Source: Candidatus Omnitrophota bacterium
GTDB lineage: Bacteria; Omnitrophota; Gorgyraeia; Zapsychrales; Fredricksoniimonadaceae
Direction of reading: 5' to 3'
Assembly: GCA_023247575.1 (NCBI GenBank)
Contig: JAHFGE010000028.1
Coordinates: 1-13,966 of the forward strand
Length of the DNA: 13,966 nt
A program made the position numbers and the translations under genes. This document shows, one piece after another, positions 6,724-12,301 of the stretch. The notes below the pieces were generated by a model, which was not told where the DNA came from, did no database searches, and saw only the letters and a program-made list of their open reading frames with translations. How positions within the stretch are numbered: the first letter of the stretch is position 1; the number at the start of each line of letters is the position of its first letter.

Positions 6724-6982
6724 GTTTATGGATCTCCTGACAAAAGGGATTGCTGTCATCATAAACGACTACGTCCAAACTTTGTTCCAAAGCTCGTTCA
6801 AATTTTAAAGCAACCTTGCTTTTTAATTCAAAACGATCTGCTCTTCGAGCTGGTTTAAGCAAAATGTCTATGTCTCCACCTCGTTTATTGGGATCAAGTC
6901 GAGATCCAAAAAGATACACCTCTCCCTCAAACCCATCAAGGGCAGTTTTTAAAGCTTCCCTTTCTAGTTGTGATAAACGCAT
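6692..6982 (-). CDS. MNT-type minimal nucleotidyltransferase, antitoxin of HEPN pair
   Basis: A 96-residue protein with the minimal nucleotidyltransferase signature: LFGSR (G26, S27), then DID (D37, D39) and a third acidic strand LDVVVYDD (D70). The spacing between GS and DxD is nine residues (GSX9DXD), one shorter than the GSX10DXD usually quoted for MntA. In MntA-HepT modules this enzyme adds AMP to the HEPN partner and silences it. It is the first gene of the pair and overlaps the HEPN gene by 32 bases. A TTGTTA/TATACT promoter with an abutting palindrome lies directly upstream; no Shine-Dalgarno is seen before the ATG. Confidence 0.85.
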   Translation of the reverse strand: MRLSQLEREALKTALDGFEGEVYLFGSRLDPNKRGGDIDILLKPARRADRFELKSKVALKFERALEQSLDVVVYDDSNPFCQEIHKHAQPIDIKRL

Positions 6983-6996
6983 ATATCTGATAACAA

Positions 6997-7025
6997 AGTA
7001 TATACCAACGTAGAATTTTTAACAA
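6997..7025 (-). promoter_or_regulatory. promoter of the MNT-HEPN pair
   Basis: TTGTTA (7020-7025), a 17-base spacer and TATACT (6997-7002), minus strand. The -10 box ends 14 bases before the MNT ATG at 6982, so the leader would be only a few bases. Confidence 0.55.
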
Positions 7026-7035
7026 GCTCGAGCTT
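7024..7035. promoter_or_regulatory. 12-bp palindrome at the -35 box, candidate operator
   Basis: AAGCTCGAGCTT is a perfect palindrome that overlaps the upstream edge of the MNT-HEPN -35 box (7020-7025). It may be an autoregulatory site for the pair, or a leftover repeat. The lack of a loop and of a T-run speaks against a terminator. Confidence 0.35.
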
Positions 7036-7040
7036 TTAAA

Positions 7041-7103
7041 TTACGAAAATGGAGGAATTTCCGAAAGTCCTAAAATAACAGGCAAGTCTGTCACCGGCGT
7101 CAT
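7041..7103 (-). CDS. 20-codon mini-ORF matching the tail of the giant secreted protein
   Basis: ATG (7101-7103) overlaps the PIN-gene stop as ATGA, and the frame runs 20 codons to TAA (7041-7043). The peptide begins MTPVTDLPVILGLSE. The giant protein ends with MTPVTNFPLILGIAES near its C-terminus: 10 of the first 15 residues are identical and the rest are conservative. Five of the ten identical residues use different synonymous codons, so similarity is at the protein level. It could be a translationally coupled small peptide, a former C-terminal extension of the PIN protein split off by a frameshift, or the remnant of a lost paralogue. No Shine-Dalgarno of its own is evident. Confidence 0.5.
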   Translation of the reverse strand: MTPVTDLPVILGLSEIPPFS

Positions 7104-7558
7104 GGTGACCCGGCCTGTTCCCAATATGCTCGAAAAGCTTCGAGAAATTCTCCAGGAGTGACAATTGGAATTGAAACATACTCCCGTACTTTATCTGTTT
7201 TAAAATGTTTTGTATCCAAGGTGACCAGATAGTCAACACTTCCAGATTTAACGGCCGCCAGGATAGGCGCATCACCAAGTTCAATAACCTTATTAGCTTC
7301 ATGGACAACTTGAGGTTTTGGATCATCAATTAATAATGGCGCCAGGTTCTTAATAAACACCCGAAATCGGTCAATAAGGTGTGGGAATTTGGATAAAAAA
7401 ATACGGTCGGCTTCTATAAGGACATACTGGCTAATAACGATGCGGATTTCTTCTGCTTCCCCAAGATCCAGAATCACCCCTGAGGCCCCTTGACTGGAGG
7501 CCAAACCGGCGATCAGAACATTCGTATCAAGAAAAACTTTCCACTGATTATCCGGCAT
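7100..7558 (-). CDS. PIN-domain ribonuclease, VapC-like toxin
   Basis: A 152-residue PIN-fold protein. The acidic metal-binding residues are visible: D11 in VFLDTNVLIAG, E49 in YVLIEADRI, D96 in ELGDAPILAA and D115 in LVTLDTKHF. Such proteins cut RNA (often tRNA or rRNA) when not bound by their antitoxin (family knowledge). The ATG has GGGAG four bases upstream (7563-7567) and the gene overlaps the AbrB-type antitoxin gene by 11 bases, a typical toxin-antitoxin layout. The C-terminus ends EQAGSP, with GTCACC/GGTGAC inverted bases around the stop. The stop overlaps the start of the tail-like mini-ORF. Confidence 0.87.
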   Translation of the reverse strand: MPDNQWKVFLDTNVLIAGLASSQGASGVILDLGEAEEIRIVISQYVLIEADRIFLSKFPHLIDRFRVFIKNLAPLLIDDPKPQVVHEANKVIELGDAPILAAVKSGSVDYLVTLDTKHFKTDKVREYVSIPIVTPGEFLEAFRAYWEQAGSP

Positions 7559-7826
7559 ATTTCTCCCGGAGATAGCGCTGGCGCTCGGCCTTTAGATCAT
7601 CCAGTAAATTCTTCAGGCTAAGCCCTTTTTTAATCATGCTTTTCTCAACTTCTTTGGCCAACGAAGCACGCGTTAAACGCTTTCGAGTTAACATAAGACA
7701 TTGCCCAACGACAAATACACTCAGTTGGGTTTCATCGTCCAGTTTCAAAGCCTCGCGTACTTCTTTAGGAATGGTAAGCTGGCCGCGTCCCCAAAGCTTA
7801 ACAGATTTAGGTAATGTGGTTATCAT
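7548..7826 (-). CDS. AbrB/MazE-type (SpoVT-AbrB) antitoxin
   Basis: A 92-residue DNA-binding antitoxin with an N-terminal swapped-hairpin AbrB domain: VKLWGRGQLTIPKEVREALKL. The charged, helical C-terminal half (from about residue 48) would wrap the PIN toxin. The frame could start eight codons earlier (7850), but ATG 7826 has a strong AAGGAGG at 7833-7839, which decides the start. It precedes and overlaps the PIN gene by 11 bases. A near-consensus promoter and an inverted repeat at the predicted start of transcription point to autorepression by this protein. Confidence 0.9.
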   Translation of the reverse strand: MITTLPKSVKLWGRGQLTIPKEVREALKLDDETQLSVFVVGQCLMLTRKRLTRASLAKEVEKSMIKKGLSLKNLLDDLKAERQRYLREKYAG

Positions 7827-7832
7827 TAAAAT

Positions 7833-7839
7833 CCTCCTT
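7833..7839 (-). promoter_or_regulatory. strong Shine-Dalgarno of the antitoxin gene
   Basis: AAGGAGG, six bases upstream of ATG 7826. It is the strongest ribosome binding site in the window and fixes the antitoxin start. It contrasts with the missing Shine-Dalgarno of most neighbouring genes. Confidence 0.8.
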
Positions 7840-7866
7840 GCATTTAACATAATCAGCAGTAGTCAG

Positions 7867-7889
7867 TAATTCTGATTCACTCTGAATTA
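7867..7889. promoter_or_regulatory. inverted repeat next to the -10 box, candidate antitoxin operator
   Basis: TAATTC (7867-7872) and GAATTA (7884-7889) form an inverted repeat directly downstream of the -10 box, covering the expected transcription start. This position fits autorepression by the AbrB-type antitoxin and its toxin complex. Confidence 0.45.
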
Positions 7890-7918
7890 AGTATAGCATG
7901 ATTGAATTGAACAGTCAA
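7890..7918 (-). promoter_or_regulatory. promoter of the AbrB-PIN toxin-antitoxin operon
   Basis: TTGACT (7913-7918), a 17-base spacer and TATACT (7890-7895), minus strand: the best promoter match in the window. The -35 box overlaps the stop codon of the giant upstream gene. The leader before the antitoxin ATG is about 60 bases. Confidence 0.75.
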
Positions 7919-10900
7919 TGATAGGTCGAGGCCGCGTCTGCGATATTAATATTTTGATTTGATTCGGCTATACCCAGAATTAAAGGGAAATTGGTGACGG
8001 GCGTCATCTGGCGAATGGTAAAGGTGGCACCAGTGATTTGGGCGGGGTTGATGTTAAAGTCAGACGAATCCTGAGCAAGGCCGGATGAATGTCCGGCCGC
8101 GCCGAAGGACTGCATATTCATCTGCGCCGGGTTCAAATCAATCCCGCCTTTTCGAGACAATTGGCCATTCATCGCCCGATCCGCTGATGCTTTCTCCGAA
8201 GATTGGACGCTGTCTTCCGAAAGCCGTTGACGAACATAGCTGCCAAGGACGCGTGAGTCCGACATACTTTCTGCATTTGGCAGGGCAATAAAAAATACTT
8301 TCAACCATTTTCTAATAAGTCTTAAAGCATTTTCATTCTGCCTAATTCCATTTCCCATGTACTTATTGGTACCACTCAATGCAATAAACGGCGCTAAATC
8401 ATCCGTCATGATTTCCTGCATGATCTGCTTCAGATTTGATTTGAATGTAGGACTTGAAACCGGCTGTTTAATATTCAAAGTTTCAGACAATCCTGGCATC
8501 CAATCATCTACAGCATTGAGCCAGGTATCTATAAAACCAACCGCTGTTGACTGTGCAATCGACATATTATAACCATGCGTTCCAGCCAACGATCTTGCAA
8601 AAGAAGTTTCGTGAGTTAAAAATCTTTTTCGTGCTATATCAAGCGCCTCTTCACGGCTTAATTGTTTTCGCCAGTTGATCACAATCGAAGATACCCCTTC
8701 ACTACTTAAATTAAATGCCATAACTGGATTATCCTCAGCTGTTTCTGCTGGAATTACAATACGGGCACCCTGTTTTTGAAAGAATACAGGTGCCGCACTT
8801 TCAAAAACATAATCAGATGCCTTTAGGAGCCTCCCTACAGCATTGTTTATCCTGGTCAAAGAACTCCCTATACCGGAATACCCAAGCGATCCTGACTCAA
8901 GACGGCCTACATTTTGATAATCTTCGCTTACACGAAGTGCTTCTGGCATCCCATTAATATACTTGATACGTTGTTTAAGCCGATCTTGCGCCGCATCTTC
9001 AAGAGCTTGTTTGAAATTTCCAGAGTAAACATTTTTAACACTATTTAAAAACTTCTGATCCAAAGAATCTTGATCAGAAAATTTAAAAAAACTGTATTCA
9101 GCTTCAACCTCATACCTCCTTTGCCCAGGCATATCAACTAGGAGTCTACAACTTCTTCCCACATAAACAGCATTATTAGAACTAATATCATAAATCTCTA
9201 CCTTGATACCCTCAAGACTCTGAATATCGTTGCTACTGGTCCCGCTTGGAAAGTAACTTTTGGGATGAGAAGAAACCTTACCACGAATAAGTCTAAATAG
9301 GAATTTCTGCTTAGGGCGGTCTGGAACTGTATAAATGAAATAACCTTTATTCACAAAATCCGCTGCTTTAAAATTTGTAGCAGCCATCGCCCCATCCGCT
9401 GGCGCTTGGCCATTCATCGCCCGATCCGCTTGTCCCGTAGAACCGCTGCTTTGTAGCGGTTTATACGGGGCTGATAATCGGGCGCTGTCCCTTGTTATCT
9501 TGCCCGCCATTGCATGATCATTTAGCCTCACTGGTTTGGCATTAGGAAACATATTTTTTCGCCAGTTGATATAGCCGGTTTCATCAACCATCTGCTGATC
9601 GCCTAATAAAATCTTTACGGCGCTTAAATGTGTTCCATGACCAAACAAAACAACTGTTCTACCTGCGTATAGTCTATTTAACTCCTGCAGCCATTGATAC
9701 ACACGAATCGATAAATCAATAAAGCTTTCACCCTGTTCGAATTTTACGGTTGCATCTAAACTATTTCTATATCTTTGAATCAGCGCCAATTCGGTCTTGA
9801 CCATATCCACTTCGTTCTTATTCTCACCACTGCCAAAGTTAATTTCATCGGCACCTTTGATAATTGCCTCTGAGGCATATTCAACTTTACCACCCGCCTG
9901 TTCTACAAGCCTCACAAATGGGCTTGCGGTATCTTTAGAACGGAATAATTCGCTGGTAATAACGACGATTGACTCTTTTCTTTTAATGGTATCTTGAATT
10001 TTGGGTTCATTGAACAATAAATTAGCACCTGCTTCTGCCTGTTCTTGTCCGTGAGGAGTTAATTTGTTTAAAACCTTATCATCAGCACCGCTACCTTGCA
10101 GTCTATTTTCGGAATTGGCCTTTGTTTCCCCGTGCCTTTCGGCAAACAGTATAAAATTCAGTTTTACAATCGGCTCTGGACCAACCAATTTAATACGTCC
10201 TGTGGTCTGATCAACAAGAATGCCCGGTAAGGATTCTATGGGTCTTGTAGTATTCTCAGAATCATGCGTCCTTGCCCCCGGCTCTTGGCCATTCATCGCC
10301 CGATCCGCTTGTCCCGTAGAACCGCTGCTTTGTAACAGTTTATACGGGGCTGATAATCGGGCGCTGTCCCTATTTTTTCCAAATCCAAGATTCACTCCTA
10401 GTTCAGTCACGCCTTTATTAAGCGCGGAGCGAAGATTTTCCAAATCTAACGCCGCCTTCAACTCTTTGACAACACCAGCAAATTCATCCGTAAAAAGACC
10501 GTCACGCGCCATCCTCCACTCCATAACTGTGTCCTTTGGAACACCCGAAGGCATCTCATTTCCAACAAGATTCTTGCCCTGTGTTACAAGTTCTTCCCGC
10601 CTGGAAAAATCCGAAAATAAATCAGCACGCCTTATAAACTGTGCCATAACTTGCTTACCAATACGATAATCCTCTTCACTCATACCGCCATTCTGGGCTA
10701 CCGATGCCAACCAAAAACTGAACGCAGTATAATCCTGGACAAATAAATTTCGGATCGTATGTCTAGTCTTCTGATCAAACTTGTCAGAATATTGCCGTAT
10801 GCTTTGAATTGCTGGACGAAGGCTTTCCCACAAGTCGGTTAATCGTCCGACCTTCTCGGCACCATCAAATTCAACAGAAAAGGTATTCATCGCCCGATCC

Positions 10901-12210
10901 GCTGGGCTCATTGCCAAATCTTGTTTTAACCCTACATCCGTCAAGACATCTATTAAATGGGATTTATCCAAACTGGCAAGTTGTGCACGGTCGATTTGTG
11001 TTTGATAAACAATAGCCCAGGGTAAGGCTGATCCAATGACGCCGCCGGAGAAGTATTTTCGGGGAATGGTTTGATTGGTTAGTGGATCAGGTTCTTCTTT
11101 GATGTAATTAAAGACACCTTTTTTGAAGGCGGCAAGGTAGCGTTGATAGATGGCTTCAACGTCGTCTTTCGTGTCATCCCCTGCTTTGTCGTTCCCGAAT
11201 GCTTTAATCGGGAACCTAGGACTTGCTAAACCACTAGATGCCCGATTAATACGTTCGGGCATGACAGAGTTTGTGTACCCCACCCCAGCGACTTTCTTTC
11301 TATCTGCATACACCTTCGCTAAAATGCTGTCTTTAATTTTCTTCTTGTACCAGGTAGCAAGAATAAGCGAATAGAAGACCTGGCGCAATTGGGCAAAGTT
11401 CTTGCCTTCGTTGACTTCCTTGGTTAAGGCGGGGATGATGATGGAGCGGACGATTTGAGAGGCGAGGGCATTAACAGATGAACTAATGGGGACAGTTGAA
11501 TTCAACTGTCCCCTTTTGTTTAGCGCTAAGTAGTCCTCCTCCAGCATGACCTTCAAATGATTCTCCAATACAAACGCGACGACCGATTTTTGGCCGTCGT
11601 CCCGAGGCGAAGCCGAGGGACCTTCTCCTTCATACACTACCGCCTTGTCAGGAACGATCCAGACTTTGTTGAAGGTATTAATCGGGATATTAATAGTACC
11701 GTATTGAGTCTTCGCTTGCCTGTAGACCTTATCCCAGAACTTCTTGCCTATTTCCCCTTCCGGATAAATCAAAGAGGCGGTGACCTGTTTAAGCAGGTAA
11801 TCCTGGGCTAATAAATCACGGCCCATTTCGGTCTGGCCGAATTCTTTGGGCACGATATGATCCTTTTCATAAGGCGAGAGGTTGACCCACAGGTCAGCTT
11901 CGGGGATGGTCAAAGAGGCCAAAAAATATTTAATTAATTTGGCGGATTGACGACGCAAAGCGTCGTCATGGACACTGGGGATTTCATCCCCCCTATCCAC
12001 AAAAAAATGAAACCGGAAAGGATCTTTGGGGTCTATTTGTATGCCTTTTAGCACCGCCGGGCTAAAGGCAGGGCTTAAAGGCACCATCTGGCCGGGTGGC
12101 GGCAAATGTAATTGTGCGTATGCCGGCGGCAAAACACAAACATTAGTCAAAAATGCAAAAATAACCCCCACGGCCAAAGGCCGTTTAAAATTACTTATAT
12201 TTAGACCCAT
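7915..12210 (-). CDS. giant secreted mosaic protein: Omnitrophota-type N-terminal domain, histidine phosphatase domain, conserved tail
   Basis: A 1431-residue protein. The start chosen is ATG 12210, because MGLNISNFKRPLAVGVIFAFL...PPAYA is a clear signal peptide (about 1-32); the 38 codons upstream of it are repeat-derived. Residues about 33-420 (LHLPPPGQMVPLSP, LIKYFLASLTIPEADLWVNLSPYEKD, IPRKYFSGG) resemble a domain I recall from many Omnitrophota secreted proteins. A helical region follows. A histidine-phosphatase (phosphoglycerate-mutase-like) domain spans about 680-890, with RHGET near 691 and the second histidine in LFGHGTHLS near 855. Residues about 940-1335 are unrecognised. The end holds KGGIDLNPAQMNMQ and MTPVTNFPLILG. 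Linkers bear DRAMN repeats (two 88-bp near-identical copies), and several palindromes are inserted in frame. The substrate is unknown; an extracytoplasmic phosphatase is an inference. Confidence 0.75.
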   Translation of the reverse strand: MGLNISNFKRPLAVGVIFAFLTNVCVLPPAYAQLHLPPPGQMVPLSPAFSPAVLKGIQIDPKDPFRFHFFVDRGDEIPSVHDDALRRQSAKLIKYFLASLTIPEADLWVNLSPYEKDHIVPKEFGQTEMGRDLLAQDYLLKQVTASLIYPEGEIGKKFWDKVYRQAKTQYGTINIPINTFNKVWIVPDKAVVYEGEGPSASPRDDGQKSVVAFVLENHLKVMLEEDYLALNKRGQLNSTVPISSSVNALASQIVRSIIIPALTKEVNEGKNFAQLRQVFYSLILATWYKKKIKDSILAKVYADRKKVAGVGYTNSVMPERINRASSGLASPRFPIKAFGNDKAGDDTKDDVEAIYQRYLAAFKKGVFNYIKEEPDPLTNQTIPRKYFSGGVIGSALPWAIVYQTQIDRAQLASLDKSHLIDVLTDVGLKQDLAMSPADRAMNTFSVEFDGAEKVGRLTDLWESLRPAIQSIRQYSDKFDQKTRHTIRNLFVQDYTAFSFWLASVAQNGGMSEEDYRIGKQVMAQFIRRADLFSDFSRREELVTQGKNLVGNEMPSGVPKDTVMEWRMARDGLFTDEFAGVVKELKAALDLENLRSALNKGVTELGVNLGFGKNRDSARLSAPYKLLQSSGSTGQADRAMNGQEPGARTHDSENTTRPIESLPGILVDQTTGRIKLVGPEPIVKLNFILFAERHGETKANSENRLQGSGADDKVLNKLTPHGQEQAEAGANLLFNEPKIQDTIKRKESIVVITSELFRSKDTASPFVRLVEQAGGKVEYASEAIIKGADEINFGSGENKNEVDMVKTELALIQRYRNSLDATVKFEQGESFIDLSIRVYQWLQELNRLYAGRTVVLFGHGTHLSAVKILLGDQQMVDETGYINWRKNMFPNAKPVRLNDHAMAGKITRDSARLSAPYKPLQSSGSTGQADRAMNGQAPADGAMAATNFKAADFVNKGYFIYTVPDRPKQKFLFRLIRGKVSSHPKSYFPSGTSSNDIQSLEGIKVEIYDISSNNAVYVGRSCRLLVDMPGQRRYEVEAEYSFFKFSDQDSLDQKFLNSVKNVYSGNFKQALEDAAQDRLKQRIKYINGMPEALRVSEDYQNVGRLESGSLGYSGIGSSLTRINNAVGRLLKASDYVFESAAPVFFQKQGARIVIPAETAEDNPVMAFNLSSEGVSSIVINWRKQLSREEALDIARKRFLTHETSFARSLAGTHGYNMSIAQSTAVGFIDTWLNAVDDWMPGLSETLNIKQPVSSPTFKSNLKQIMQEIMTDDLAPFIALSGTNKYMGNGIRQNENALRLIRKWLKVFFIALPNAESMSDSRVLGSYVRQRLSEDSVQSSEKASADRAMNGQLSRKGGIDLNPAQMNMQSFGAAGHSSGLAQDSSDFNINPAQITGATFTIRQMTPVTNFPLILGIAESNQNINIADAASTYH
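8161..8185. repeat. DRAMNG linker repeat, core copy near the C-terminus
   Basis: 25 bases identical to the start of the two 88-bp linker copies. On the minus strand they encode the ADRAMNGQ linker placed just before the GGIDLNPAQMNMQ motif. Confidence 0.8.
9384..9400. repeat. DRAMNG linker repeat, divergent short copy
   Basis: Encodes ADGAMAA and differs from the core linker by single bases (CCCCATCC for CCCGATCC). It lies directly beside the full 88-bp copy, so the two form a short tandem. Confidence 0.55.
9405..9492. repeat. 88-bp linker repeat, copy 1
   Basis: Matches 10284-10371 at 86 of 88 positions. It encodes a linker that includes RDSARLSAPYKPLQSSGS and ADRAMNGQ, placed after the phosphatase domain. 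Together the two copies bracket that domain. The ACCGCT/AGCGGT inverted repeat is intact in this copy. Confidence 0.92.
10284..10371. repeat. 88-bp linker repeat, copy 2
   Basis: Near-identical (two mismatches) to 9405-9492. It encodes RDSARLSAPYKLLQSSGS and ADRAMNGQ just before the phosphatase domain. The high DNA identity means recent duplication or gene conversion. Confidence 0.92.
10886..10903. repeat. DRAMN linker repeat, core copy after the N-terminal domain
   Basis: 18 bases identical to the core of the linker (encoding ADRAMN) at the boundary between the N-terminal domain and the following helical region. Confidence 0.75.
11188..11266. repeat. 79-bp MITE-like element with two hairpins, inside the giant gene
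   Basis: Hairpin 1 is GTTCCCGA / TCGGGAAC (11191-11198 and 11208-11215). Hairpin 2 is ATGCCCGA / TCGGGCAT (11238-11245 and 11255-11262). The ends are inverted repeats of each other (TGTCGTTCCCGA against TGTCATGCCCGA, 10 of 12). It encodes an in-frame stretch including PERINRASSGLASPRFPIKA. The design matches a family of GTCATTCCCG-ended dispersed repeats known from many bacteria. Confidence 0.8.
11488..11513. repeat. perfect 26-bp palindrome inside the giant gene (GGGGACA family)
   Basis: GGGGACAGTTGAA followed by its exact reverse complement. It encodes KRGQLNSTVPI in frame. Its GGGGACA end is shared with the element at 4754-4798. Confidence 0.88.
11599..11621. repeat. short hairpin repeat inside the giant gene
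   Basis: GTCCC...GGGAC ends with a GGC-GAA-GCC centre (imperfect middle). It encodes EGPSASPRDD in frame, a low-complexity insertion between conserved segments (KAVVYE and SVVAFVLE). Confidence 0.6.
11948..11968. repeat. perfect 9-bp-arm hairpin inside the giant gene
   Basis: TGACGACGC-AAA-GCGTCGTCA. It encodes HDDALRRQ in frame, just before the conserved LIKYFLASLTIPE segment. Confidence 0.7.
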
Positions 12211-12216
12211 AGTGAA

Positions 12217-12222
12217 AGTATA
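12217..12222 (-). promoter_or_regulatory. -10 box of the giant gene
   Basis: TATACT ends six bases before ATG 12210; the best -35 candidate is CTGGCA at an 18-base spacing, a weak match. Transcription would begin near the start codon, giving a leaderless mRNA. No Shine-Dalgarno is visible, and the box supports 12210 over the upstream start at 12324. Confidence 0.5.
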
Positions 12223-12266
12223 TACGGAATTTATCGAAAATGCCAGGAGGGGGCTTAAGATCCTTC

Positions 12267-12301
12267 CCCCGACTGTCCGTTGGCGGGACAAGACGTCGGG
12301 G
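12267..12301. repeat. nested hairpin between leuS and the giant gene
   Basis: CCCCGAC (12267-12273) pairs with GTCGGGG (12295-12301), and inside it TGTCC (12274-12278) pairs with GGACA (12286-12290). It lies just after the leuS stop. There is no T-run on the minus strand, so a terminator role is uncertain. Confidence 0.55.

Noticed and set aside
6724..6762. Upstream start of the HEPN gene
   Set aside because: It would overlap the nucleotidyltransferase gene by 71 bases, whereas ATG 6723 has a good AGGAG at a suitable distance.
7036..7329. 97-codon minus-strand frame over the PIN gene 3' half
   Set aside because: A shadow of the PIN gene; the meaningful peptide downstream of the PIN stop is in the third frame (7041-7103).
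9405..10371. Insertion sequence or composite transposon bounded by the 88-bp repeats
   Set aside because: The enclosed DNA encodes a phosphatase domain in the same frame as the flanks, with no transposase.
10220..10669. 149-codon plus-strand frame inside the giant gene
   Set aside because: Antisense shadow of a well-supported coding region, with no recognisable domain or ribosome binding site.
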